DNA of 10,412 nucleotides, from the NCBI GenBank assembly GCA_039029535.1, contig JBCCFW010000226.1, forward strand, positions 1 through 10,412. The letters run 5' to 3'. The position numbers were made by a program, and so were the translations under genes. A model generated the notes under the pieces. It did not search any database and was not told where the DNA came from. It saw only the letters and a list, made by a program, of their open reading frames with translations. Below are positions 1 to 6,060 of the stretch, one piece after another. This stretch comes from JBCCFW01 sp039029535 (GTDB lineage: Bacteria; Acidobacteriota; JBCCFW01). Within the stretch, counting starts at the first letter, position 1. The number at the start of each line of letters is the position of its first letter.

Positions 1-7
1 GACCCGT

Positions 8-83
8 GGGCCTGTGGCGCAGTTGGGAGCGCGCCTGAATGGCATTCAGGAGGTCGGGGGTTCGATCCCCCCCAGGTCCACCA
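8..83 (+). tRNA. tRNA-Ala (anticodon GGC)
   Basis: The 76 bases fold into a complete cloverleaf. The 7-bp acceptor stem pairs 8-14 with 73-79 and includes a G3:U70 wobble pair, the classic alanine identity element. The D arm has a GCGC/GCGC stem. The anticodon arm is CCTGA/TCAGG around the loop ATGGCAT, giving anticodon GGC (reads GCC). The T arm is GGGGG/CCCCC around TTCGATC. Discriminator A and CCA (80-83) are encoded in the DNA. GCC should be a favoured Ala codon in a genome this GC-rich. No second tRNA is adjacent, and I see no repeat of the tRNA 3' end elsewhere in the window, so there is no sign of integration here. Confidence 0.97.
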
Positions 84-192
84 CCTTTCCTCTCGCGAGA
101 CACGCAGCCGCAGACCCCCGCCCGGGGCGAGGCTCCTCCGGACCCTCCTGGTGTGAGGCGTGCGCCTGCCGGAAGGCCTCAGGAGCTCCGAC

Positions 193-207
193 GAAGCTGT
201 CAGCTTC
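193..207 (+). other. Small hairpin between tRNA and first FGE-like gene
   Basis: GAAGCT and AGCTTC form a perfect 6-bp stem around the loop GTC, followed by a pyrimidine-rich run (TCTCTCCCC). It could be a weak end signal for the tRNA transcript or part of the leader of the gene at 279. The tail is not a true T tract, so terminator function is uncertain. Confidence 0.3.
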
Positions 208-278
208 TCTCCCCAGCTCGGTTGTCGCCGGTGGCCCGAGCCGCTACCGGCCTGAGCCCGACCGACTGAGGGAACACC

Positions 279-1313
279 ATGAGCGAAGATCAGGTCACGG
301 AAGCAGCTCTCGACGAGCGGGGGCCCGCCCGCCCGCTCTGGGACCGGCCGGGGTTCTGGGCCGTCGCGTCCGTCTCGACCATCGTCATCCTCCTCATGCT
401 GCGGTTCCTGGAGCCGGAGCGGTCGGTCTTGGAGCCTCAGACGGAGTGGGAACGGGAGCAGGAGGAGTGGGAACGGGAGCAGGAGAGGATCCTGGCCGGG
501 TTCGAGAAGTTCGAGGAGGAGATCGAACGAGCTCATGAGCGTCTTCAGGCCGACATGGCAGGGGCTCATCGCCGAGGCATCGACCGTCTCGTGACCGAGA
601 ACGGAGGGGTGGAGCTGGTCCGAATCCCGGGTGGCTCCTTCCTCATGGGTTCGCCCGAGGAGGAAGAAGGGCGGTGGAGCAACGAAGTGTCGGTCCGTCG
701 GGTGACGGTCCCGGAGTTCTTCATCGGTCGCCACGAGGTCACCGTCGAGCAGTACGGTCGCTTCCTCGCAGCCAATTCCTGGGCATCGCCGCCCCGGCTC
801 TGGGAAGAGCAGCAGGCCCATCCACGGCGGCCCGTCGTCTTCGTCGACTGGCAACAGGCCAAGGCCTATTGCCATTGGGTTGGGGGACGTCTCCCCACGG
901 AGGCAGAGTGGGAGCGGGCTTGCCGGGCAGGGACGACCACGCGGTTCTGGTCCGGAGAGGCTGAGAGCGACCTGGCGCGGGTGGGGTGGTACCAAGAGAG
1001 CTCCGGTGGCCACCCTCACGACGTGGGAGAGCTTCCGGCCAACGCCCTTGGCCTGCACGACGTGCATGGCAACGTGGCTGAGTGGTGCACGGCAGGCGAA
1101 CGGCTCGAGCCGAACCGATCGGGAACGAAGGCCTCCGTGCTCCGTGGTGGCTCTTGGAACAGCGTCGAGCGGCGGTGTCGCTCTGCCTCTCGAGTGCCGG
1201 CCAACATGCTGGCCGGTCAGGAACCTTGGTTCGGCTTCCGAGCGTGCGGAGGAACGGTGCCGGGCTTGCAGGTGGCGAGGCAAGACGGAGAGAAGGCAGG
1301 CGAAGGCGAGTGA
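279..1313 (+). CDS. Membrane-anchored SUMF1/FGE-fold domain protein, copy 1
   Basis: A 344-residue protein. Residues 1-25 are hydrophilic, 26-44 form one membrane segment, and about 55-93 are rich in E, R and Q with coiled-coil character. Residues 110-325 form a SUMF1/FGE-sulfatase-type domain (the family NCBI names SUMF1/EgtB/PvdO nonheme iron enzyme). Family marks are PGGSFLMGS (117-125), GGRLPTEAEWERA (202-214), DVHGNVAEW (261-269), RGGSW (289-293) and GFRA (319-322). Genuine FGE has two copper-binding cysteines after GGS(Y/W). Here the first site is Ser295, and only the second (Cys300) remains. Oxidation of sulfatase cysteine is therefore unlikely, and no sulfatase is encoded nearby. The start is supported by GAGG at 268-271 and by the matching MSE start of copy 2. 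Copy 2 begins 68 bases after this stop, so co-transcription is likely. Topology and role are inferred; the fold assignment is firm. Confidence 0.93.
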   Translation: MSEDQVTEAALDERGPARPLWDRPGFWAVASVSTIVILLMLRFLEPERSVLEPQTEWEREQEEWEREQERILAGFEKFEEEIERAHERLQADMAGAHRRGIDRLVTENGGVELVRIPGGSFLMGSPEEEEGRWSNEVSVRRVTVPEFFIGRHEVTVEQYGRFLAANSWASPPRLWEEQQAHPRRPVVFVDWQQAKAYCHWVGGRLPTEAEWERACRAGTTTRFWSGEAESDLARVGWYQESSGGHPHDVGELPANALGLHDVHGNVAEWCTAGERLEPNRSGTKASVLRGGSWNSVERRCRSASRVPANMLAGQEPWFGFRACGGTVPGLQVARQDGEKAGEGE

Positions 1314-1381
1314 GACAGAGTCACGTCGTGCCGGGACCCACCCGCTAGATAGATTCGGGCCCACCGAGGGAGATGTCCGTC

Positions 1382-2419
1382 ATGAGCGAGAACGAAGTTG
1401 CTGGGGGCCGTCTCGATGAGCCGTCGGCAGAGACGCCCGAGGCTCACGAGCCCGCGCGCCTGCCCTGGGACCGGCCCGGGTTCTGGGCCGTCACCTCCGT
1501 CTCGACCGTCCTCATCCTTCTCGTGTTGCGGTTCCTGGAGCCGGAGTGGCTGGTCCCTGACCCCCAGGCGGAGTGGGAGAGGAGGCAGGAAGAGCTGCGG
1601 GTTGGGTACGAGGCCCTGCAAGAGCAGAGCGCGCGAGCTCGGGAGCGCCTCCAGGCCGACATGGCCGAGGCTCATCGCCGAGGCATCGACCGTCTCGTGA
1701 CCGAGAACGGAGGGATCGAGTTGGTCCGAGTCCCGGGTGGCTCCTTCATCATGGGTTCGCCCGAAGATGAAGAAGGGCGGTGGGGTTCCGACAACTCCGT
1801 TCACCGCGTGACGGTTCCGGAGTTCTTCATCGGAAGCCACGAGGTCACCGTCGAACAGTACGGTCGCTTCCTCGCTGCCAATCCTTGGGCGTCGCCACCT
1901 GGGCTTTGGGAGGAGCAGCAGGCGCATCCGCGGCGGCCCGTCGTCTTCGTTGGCTGGAAGAGGGCCAAGACCTACTGCAAGTGGGTCGGCGGGCGCCTCC
2001 CGACCGAGGCCGAGTGGGAGAGGGCGTGCCGGGCCGAGACGACCACGCGATTCTGGTCAGGGGACGAGGTGAGCGACCTGGCGCGGGTGGGGTGGTACCA
2101 AGAGAACTCCAGCGAGCGCGCCCATGACGTCGGGGAGCTACCGGCCAACGCCTTCGGCCTGCACGACGTGCATGGCAACGTGTCTGAGTGGTGCAATGCG
2201 GGCGAACAGGTCGAGCGGAGTCATTGGAGCGAGAAGTTCTCAGTGCTCCGTGGTGGCTCATGGACGAGCAGCGTGTCGCGGTGTCGTTCGGCCGCTCGAA
2301 GCTCGGGCCGTCGCCTGGACGGCCGGGAGCCCTGGTTCGGCTTCCGGGCGTGTGGAGGAACGGTGCCTGGCCTGGAGGACTCCAAGCCGGATGAAGGGCA
2401 GGCAGGCGAGGCTGATTGA
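1382..2419 (+). CDS. Membrane-anchored SUMF1/FGE-fold domain protein, copy 2
   Basis: A 345-residue tandem paralogue of the preceding gene with the same layout: membrane segment 34-52, coiled coil about 63-95, FGE-like domain 111-326. I prefer the ATG at 1382 over the in-frame ATG at 1373. It matches the MSE start of copy 1 and lies nine bases after the purine-rich GAGGGAG (1366-1372), which abuts the earlier ATG too closely to serve it. Between residues 142 and 218 only 8 of 77 positions differ from copy 1. After RGGSW the two copies diverge sharply. As in copy 1, the first FGE catalytic cysteine is replaced (Ser296) and the second is kept (Cys301). The gene converges on the ABC permease gene, with 23 bases between the stop codons and no terminator hairpin there. 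The molecular function is unknown; a binding or scaffold role is as possible as an enzymatic one. Confidence 0.93.
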   Translation: MSENEVAGGRLDEPSAETPEAHEPARLPWDRPGFWAVTSVSTVLILLVLRFLEPEWLVPDPQAEWERRQEELRVGYEALQEQSARARERLQADMAEAHRRGIDRLVTENGGIELVRVPGGSFIMGSPEDEEGRWGSDNSVHRVTVPEFFIGSHEVTVEQYGRFLAANPWASPPGLWEEQQAHPRRPVVFVGWKRAKTYCKWVGGRLPTEAEWERACRAETTTRFWSGDEVSDLARVGWYQENSSERAHDVGELPANAFGLHDVHGNVSEWCNAGEQVERSHWSEKFSVLRGGSWTSSVSRCRSAARSSGRRLDGREPWFGFRACGGTVPGLEDSKPDEGQAGEAD

Positions 2420-2442
2420 GCAGGGCCTGTTGCCATTCCGGG

Positions 2443-4119
2443 CTAGCTCGTCGCCCCCGAGAGCACCTCGAGCACCCGCTCCTTGCCCCGGTGCAGCTGC
2501 TGGGCCGTGTCGTCCAGCGACCGCCGGTAGAACCACGCGAGACCGGTGACCAGCGCGAGCAGTGCCACCGGCTGCAACCACGGCTGCCCCAGGAGCACCG
2601 GGAAGCTCAGGCAGGCGCCGGTGACAAGCGTGATGCCGAGCAGGCTGGCGATCGAGAACAGCAGGGAACCCCCGGGGAGCTGGTTGACCACCGAGCCCGG
2701 GTTCCAGGCGGTCGGGTAGCGCAACGATAGCCAGTTGCCCACGAGGGTGAAGACGAGGACGCCGGCGGCGTAGACCAGCGGCCCGGTCAGGAGCGCGCGG
2801 AGCCCGGGGACCCCGGCCGTCACCGACCAGGTCAGGAGACTCAGGAGGAAGAGAAGGGTGCTGAACGTCCAAGCTGCGAGGTTCTTGCCGAGGATGACGC
2901 TGCGCAGGGGGACCGGGTACAACCAGAAGCTCTTGACCCCTTCCCCGTCCCAAGCCAGCCAGTTGGCGAAGTAGTTGTTCGACAGGAGCAGGGCGTAGAG
3001 CAGCAGACCGTGAAACAGTGCCTCACGCATGGCGAGGCCCAGGAAGCCCGAGTCCTCGAAGACTCCCGGGATGAACACGAACATGACGACCATGATCGGT
3101 GAGATGGCGAAGGTGATCTTCCCGAACGTGCTCCGGCGCAGGTAACGCAGCTCCTTGGCCGCCACCGCCAACGCCTCGGTCGGCAGGAACGACGCGGTCG
3201 CACCGGCCAGCGAGTCGAACCAGGTCGAGCCCGCCGAGACCGACCCTCCAGCCCCACCGCCGGATGGGCCGGTCCCCCTAGGCACCGACAGGTGGTAGCG
3301 CACGAAGACCACGTGACCCAGGCCGAGACCGACGACGAGCCAGCCCAGCAGCACGATGGCCGCCCCCAGCGCCGCTGCCGGCTCGCCTCGGTGCAGGGCC
3401 TCGACACCACGGGCCGCGGTCGCCGGTGGGAGGAGCCCCAGCACGTCTCCGATTGACCCGAGCACCTCGCGCATGACGGCCTCGTCGTCGAGACCTCGGC
3501 TCTCGCTCCAGCCGGAGATCAACGCTGGGCTCACGCCGACGAGAATGACCACCGAGATGGCAGCGATCCCCAGCACCTCCCGACCCCGACGGGTCTTCAT
3601 GAGGCCGTGCAGGGTGAGACCGATGCCGTGGGTCCACGCGACGAGCACGAGGAGGAAGAGACCGAACAGCGCGGTGCCGACGCCCAGCGAGACTCCCCCG
3701 AGCACGACGCCAGCCACGAAGCTCGCCAGCAGGACGGGGTGGCCGAAGAGGTGCTCCGCACCGACCGTCGACGCGGCGAGGCTCGCCGCGTGGAGCTCGT
3801 GGCGACGGATGGGATAACCGAGCAGCCGCGACACGCTCAGGCTCTGGCTGCCGCCGGAGATCACCAGCGGGATGATGGCGGCGATCGCTGCAAGCCAGAA
3901 GGCGAACTGGAAGCCGCCGAAGAGGAGCTCGGCGTCGCCACCGAGGACGGCACGTCGGATCAGCGTCCAGGTGACGGTGGCCAGTGCCAGGGAGATGACG
4001 AGACTGAGCCCGAGGAACAGGATCTCGCCGGCCATCGCGCTCCGGCGTGCGCGCACGTGGTTGACCAGGAGACGCCAGCGGAGCCAGGCGATGGCTCGGA
4101 CCTGCTGGAAGCCACTCAT
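2443..4119 (-). CDS. ABC-2-type exporter, large multi-spanning permease
   Basis: A 558-residue integral membrane protein with about twelve hydrophobic segments (approximately 32-56, 69-88, 126-143, 148-171, 184-202, 250-273, 335-352, 365-386, 413-433, 440-463, 484-508, 513-532). A Gly/Ser-rich cytoplasmic linker (281-299) separates the halves. The stretch around 384-413 (FANWLAWDGEG, then YPVP and GKNLA) resembles a signature seen in large fused-type ABC-2 exporter permeases. The frame is open much further upstream, but I set the start at the ATG at 4119-4117. That ATG overlaps the ATPase stop as ATGA, and everything upstream in this frame is antisense-like sequence within the ATPase gene. 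With the ATPase it forms a complete exporter at the cytoplasmic membrane. Its substrate cannot be read from the sequence. Drug, peptide or lipid export, or a role in envelope maintenance, are all possible. Confidence 0.9.
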   Translation of the reverse strand: MSGFQQVRAIAWLRWRLLVNHVRARRSAMAGEILFLGLSLVISLALATVTWTLIRRAVLGGDAELLFGGFQFAFWLAAIAAIIPLVISGGSQSLSVSRLLGYPIRRHELHAASLAASTVGAEHLFGHPVLLASFVAGVVLGGVSLGVGTALFGLFLLVLVAWTHGIGLTLHGLMKTRRGREVLGIAAISVVILVGVSPALISGWSESRGLDDEAVMREVLGSIGDVLGLLPPATAARGVEALHRGEPAAALGAAIVLLGWLVVGLGLGHVVFVRYHLSVPRGTGPSGGGAGGSVSAGSTWFDSLAGATASFLPTEALAVAAKELRYLRRSTFGKITFAISPIMVVMFVFIPGVFEDSGFLGLAMREALFHGLLLYALLLSNNYFANWLAWDGEGVKSFWLYPVPLRSVILGKNLAAWTFSTLLFLLSLLTWSVTAGVPGLRALLTGPLVYAAGVLVFTLVGNWLSLRYPTAWNPGSVVNQLPGGSLLFSIASLLGITLVTGACLSFPVLLGQPWLQPVALLALVTGLAWFYRRSLDDTAQQLHRGKERVLEVLSGATS

Positions 4120-4904
4120 TGCAGCCAGCTGAGCGAGCTCTTGGGCGTGTCGTCCTTGCCGACCAGGCTCAGGAACAGCTCCTCCAGGGGCCGGCCCGCG
4201 GCCTGCTCCCCGGCGTCGTCGCTGGCGATGCCTCGGCGCAGCTCGTCGAGGCTGCCCTGCGCGACCAGCCGGCCTCCGTCGATGACCGCGACGTGGCTGC
4301 AGAGCCTCTCCACGATCTCGAGGATGTGGGACGTGAGGAAGATGGTGACGCCACCCTGCTGGAGCGAGCCCAGGAGGTCGCGCACCTGGCGGGAGGCCAC
4401 CGCGTCGATGCCCTCGAAGGGCTCGTCGAGGAAGAGAACGCGCGGCCGGTGAATGAGGGCGGCCGCCAGGGCCAGCTTCTTCTTCATCCCGTGGCTGTAG
4501 TCCACGATGAGCTTGCGACCCTGCTCGTGCAGGTCCATCCACTCCAGGAGCTCGTCGCTCCGGCTGCCGATGTCGGCGGGAGCGAGACCGTACATGCGAC
4601 CGACGAATGTCAGGTACTCGGGTGCTGTGAGTCGGTCGAAGAGCGCGAGGTCCTCGGGGACCACGCCGATGCATCGCTTGGCCTCGACGTGATCCCGCAC
4701 GACGTCGTGGCCGAGGATCGACGCCGATCCGGAGCTCGGGTCGAGCAGCCCGGTCAGCATCTTGATGGTGGTCGACTTGCCCGCCCCGTTGGGGCCGAGG
4801 AAGCCGAAGAAGAGCCCGGCCTCGACCTCGAGGTCGAGACGGTCCACGGCGAGGTGCTCGCCGAAAGCTCGGGTGAGCTGGGTGGTGACGATCGCGGGCT
4901 CCAA
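4116..4904 (-). CDS. ABC transporter ATP-binding protein (ABC-2 exporter type)
   Basis: A 262-residue ABC ATPase of normal family length. Walker A is GPNGAGKST (37-45), the signature loop is YSHGMKKKL (136-144), Walker B is VLFLDEP (156-162), the D-loop region is EGIDAVA (164-170), and the switch histidine is His193. The Q-loop position carries Glu84 (VVPED) instead of Gln, a substitution that occurs in ABC-2-type ATPases. The start is TTG at 4904-4902. The sequence AAGGAG (4916-4911) lies exactly six bases upstream, an excellent ribosome-binding site that decides this start. The stop overlaps the permease ATG (ATGA), so translation is probably coupled. The protein would drive export through the permease at the cytoplasmic face of the membrane. 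Confidence 0.96.
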   Translation of the reverse strand: MEPAIVTTQLTRAFGEHLAVDRLDLEVEAGLFFGFLGPNGAGKSTTIKMLTGLLDPSSGSASILGHDVVRDHVEAKRCIGVVPEDLALFDRLTAPEYLTFVGRMYGLAPADIGSRSDELLEWMDLHEQGRKLIVDYSHGMKKKLALAAALIHRPRVLFLDEPFEGIDAVASRQVRDLLGSLQQGGVTIFLTSHILEIVERLCSHVAVIDGGRLVAQGSLDELRRGIASDDAGEQAAGRPLEELFLSLVGKDDTPKSSLSWLQ

Positions 4905-4910
4905 GAGAGG

Positions 4911-4916
4911 CTCCTT
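4911..4916 (-). promoter_or_regulatory. Ribosome-binding site AAGGAG for the TTG-started ATPase
   Basis: On the minus strand AAGGAG precedes the TTG codon by six bases (CCTCTC). No ATG or GTG with comparable support exists nearby, so this site fixes the non-ATG start of the ATPase gene. Confidence 0.85.
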
Positions 4917-5019
4917 CGCCGTTGCCTACGCGACACGCGAGCCCGGGTTCATGCCATCGGCAACCGTCGAGGAGAGGTCCTCGCCCCGTCTCCCAGCCGT
5001 CGCTCGGGACAGACTTCCC

Positions 5020-5118
5020 TCACCACCTTCGCAGAGGCAACCCATGCACCCGACCGTCGACGTCGGTGAAGTACGTCCAGGTCCCGTCTTCCCGCTCCTC
5101 CACGACCGGCGTGCTCAT
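5020..5118 (-). CDS. Possible small ORF, 32 residues, unknown function
   Basis: The minus-strand ORF runs from ATG (5118-5116) to TGA (5022-5020). Most codons end in G or C, matching the neighbouring genes, and the composition looks protein-like (acidic start, then GTWTYF and DGRVHGLPLRRW). The same frame is also open upstream from 5175 but has a TGA at 5178-5176, beyond which it again reads like coding sequence. It could therefore be an intact small gene or the C-terminal remnant of a broken longer one. It sits 115 bases upstream of the ATPase gene in the same direction and could lead that operon. The ribosome-binding site is weak. I recognise no family. Confidence 0.4.
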   Translation of the reverse strand: MSTPVVEEREDGTWTYFTDVDGRVHGLPLRRW

Positions 5119-5444
5119 GATCCAGCTCTCGGACGCGCTGCCCCCAGGGGGATTGCGACCGGGCTGGTCGGGTGGTCAGGGGTCGGCCAGCGAGACCCGA
5201 CCGCTCCCCGAACGCCGGTCGTTGCCGACCGCCAGCACGAGGTCGGCAACTCCATCGAGACCTGTCACTCGCAAGGGGGAGGCGACCGCCGTCCCTCCCC
5301 CGGCCTAGCACGGCAGACGTCACGGTTGATTGTCCTCGGTCCATGGTGGGGGGCCAGGACTGCCACCGCAGGACGAGCCAGGCCTTTGGGGCTGGCGCCG
5401 AAGACCGCGGGGGGCGCGGACAGGCTCGACGCCAGGGAGGGGAC
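5119..5444. other. Intergenic region between two small minus-strand ORFs
   Basis: About 326 bases with no gene I can support; long ORFs on both strands here have poor codon structure. It holds a perfect 10-bp inverted repeat (5221-5250) and a minus-strand stretch (about 5290-5179) that is coding-like in the frame of the 5020-5118 ORF but ends in TGA. It is also the likely promoter region for the ABC exporter genes. I could not identify a convincing -10/-35 pair. Confidence 0.5.
5221..5250. repeat. Perfect 10-bp inverted repeat
   Basis: GTTGCCGACC (5221-5230) and GGTCGGCAAC (5241-5250) are exact reverse complements around a 10-base loop. No T tract follows on either strand, so this is not a simple terminator. 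It lies about 320 bases upstream of the ATPase start and could be a leader RNA hairpin or a protein-binding site. Confidence 0.6.
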
Positions 5445-5612
5445 TCAGGGCAGCTTTGCGACGAGCTCCCTCGCAAGCCAGATGGCGGCCAGTGCCACCA
5501 CGAGGGCAAGAGCCGCGATGGCAGGCCAAGGGCGCGCCCTGCCCGAGCCTGAGGAGGACTCGGAGGTGGTAAAGAGTGCGAGGATACGGTTCAGGTGACC
5601 AAGGAAGAGCAT
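5445..5612 (-). CDS. Small single-pass membrane protein, 55 residues
   Basis: ATG at 5612-5610, TGA at 5447-5445. Residues 1-15 are moderately hydrophobic, and 16-28 are Ser-rich and polar with two Arg. Residues 29-46 (starting WPAIAALALV) form a clear membrane segment, and the C-terminus carries Arg and Lys (RELVAK). The ribosome-binding site GAGGT (5623-5619) lies six bases before the ATG, and codons mostly end in G or C, so this looks like a genuine gene despite its size. It is transcribed in the same direction as the ABC exporter but about 540 bases upstream of it. I recognise no family. It could be a small membrane-protein partner or regulator, which cannot be shown from sequence. Confidence 0.72.
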   Translation of the reverse strand: MLFLGHLNRILALFTTSESSSGSGRARPWPAIAALALVVALAAIWLARELVAKLP

Positions 5613-5661
5613 CGGCAGACCTCATTGCAAGTGTTGATTTTCGGTGGCTCGGCAATGGGTC

Positions 5662-5700
5662 GCTGACGTAGCTTGTGGTTGTGCGTCCGGGTGCTGACGT
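5662..5700. repeat. Direct repeat GCTGACGT, 31-bp period
   Basis: GCTGACGT occurs at 5662-5669 and 5693-5700, 31 bp apart, which is about three helical turns. It lies just upstream (minus strand) of the 55-residue membrane protein gene, so it could be a pair of regulator half-sites. Two 8-mers this close could also be chance. Confidence 0.35.
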
Positions 5701-5724
5701 CGGCGACGTGACCCCGGAACGTTC

Positions 5725-5757
5725 ATGGCCTCGCCGCACCATCGGCGAGGCCATTTT
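5725..5757 (+). terminator. Strong T-tailed hairpin without an obvious upstream gene
   Basis: ATGGCCTCGCCG (5725-5736) pairs perfectly with CGGCGAGGCCAT (5743-5754) around CACCAT, and TTTT follows on the plus strand. This is a textbook intrinsic terminator for plus-strand transcription. No plus-strand gene lies in the preceding 3 kb, since the minus-strand ABC and small genes occupy that stretch. It may end an unannotated small RNA or antisense transcript, or be a remnant. Confidence 0.65.
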
Positions 5758-5788
5758 CGTGGCGGGGCTCCGGTCTACTGTTCGTTAG

Positions 5789-5812
5789 ACCGCCTTGCCA
5801 TGATCAGGCGGT
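5789..5812 (+). other. 7-bp hairpin upstream of second T-tailed hairpin
   Basis: ACCGCCT (5789-5795) pairs with AGGCGGT (5806-5812) around a 10-base loop. Together with the T-tailed hairpin at 5826-5863 it would give a compact two-hairpin plus-strand RNA. A tRNA-like fold was tried and does not work. Confidence 0.4.
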
Positions 5813-5825
5813 AAGACCCCTGTCC

Positions 5826-5863
5826 GGGCTCCGTCAAGCACGCCGAAGCCCTTTTGTTTTCTT
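5826..5863 (+). terminator. Probable intrinsic terminator with long T-rich tail
   Basis: GGGCT (5826-5830) pairs with AGCCC (5847-5851). One C-A mismatch and two more pairs lie inside, and the stem is followed by TTTTGTTTTCTT. The stem is modest, but the T-rich tail stands out in this GC-rich DNA. No plus-strand gene precedes it, so it would terminate a non-coding transcript. Confidence 0.5.
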
Positions 5864-6038
5864 GTCCACCCTGTCGGTTCAGTTCGCCCCGTGTGAGTCG
5901 TGCGCTTCGCCATGAACCGAGGGCCCGGAGAAGTGTCTCAACTGGGCATCTAAGCACGCTTCTCTTACGTTCTAGCATTGCCAACGGGAATGTCATCCAG
6001 AACGAAACTACCGATCTTGACCGCCCGTCGACGCGGAC

Positions 6039-6060
6039 AATATCTACACATGTAGATATT
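6039..6060. repeat. AT-rich palindrome at the edge of the FGE remnant
   Basis: AATATCTAC (6039-6047) and GTAGATATT (6052-6060) are exact reverse complements around ACAT. It is one of the most AT-rich spots in the window and ends on the base before homology to the FGE-like genes begins. It could be an operator-type binding site, or a recombination or insertion scar that marks the breakpoint of the third FGE copy. Confidence 0.65.

Larger units (their letters stand above)
5613..6060. other. Gene-poor region with hairpins and lower GC
   Basis: About 450 bases with no convincing coding sequence. A 73-codon minus-strand frame at 5775-5996 lacks the G/C third-position bias of neighbouring genes. 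The region contains a repeated GCTGACGT motif (5662 and 5693), a T-tailed hairpin (5725-5757), a short hairpin (5789-5812), a second T-tailed hairpin (5826-5863) and an AT-rich palindrome (6039-6060). It should include the promoter of the 55-residue protein gene. Composition is visibly less GC-rich than the flanks, which suggests non-coding or decayed DNA. Confidence 0.6.

Noticed and set aside
1139..1260. Diversity-generating retroelement variable region in the FGE-like genes
   Set aside because: The fold and the location of divergence fit, but no reverse transcriptase or template repeat is in the window. Differences include many non-adenine changes (for example AAC versus ACG and silent third-base changes), which adenine-specific mutagenesis would not give.
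279..2419. Sulfatase-maturation (formylglycine-generating) function
   Set aside because: The first catalytic cysteine is missing in both copies and no sulfatase gene is present in the window.
4120..4674. N-terminal extension of the permease frame to 4674
   Set aside because: That stretch overlaps the ATPase gene in another frame and encodes Arg/Pro/Gly-rich shadow sequence. The ATGA overlap at 4119 gives the natural start.
4762..5598. Long plus-strand ORF of 278 codons
   Set aside because: It is antisense to the ATPase and to the 55-residue protein gene, with low-complexity composition typical of shadow frames in GC-rich DNA.
5760..5835. Possible second tRNA around the ACCGCCT/AGGCGGT hairpin
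   Set aside because: No acceptor or T arm can be formed, and the loop does not have T at the required position 33.
5930..5960. Similarity to the 3' part of 23S rRNA (GCATCTAAGCACG, with AAGTG nearby)
   Set aside because: The exact match is only about 13 bases, the flanks do not follow rRNA sequence, and a match of that length by chance is plausible.
5775..5996. 73-codon minus-strand ORF
   Set aside because: It lacks the G/C third-position preference seen in all firm genes here, overlaps the hairpins, and shows no recognisable motif.
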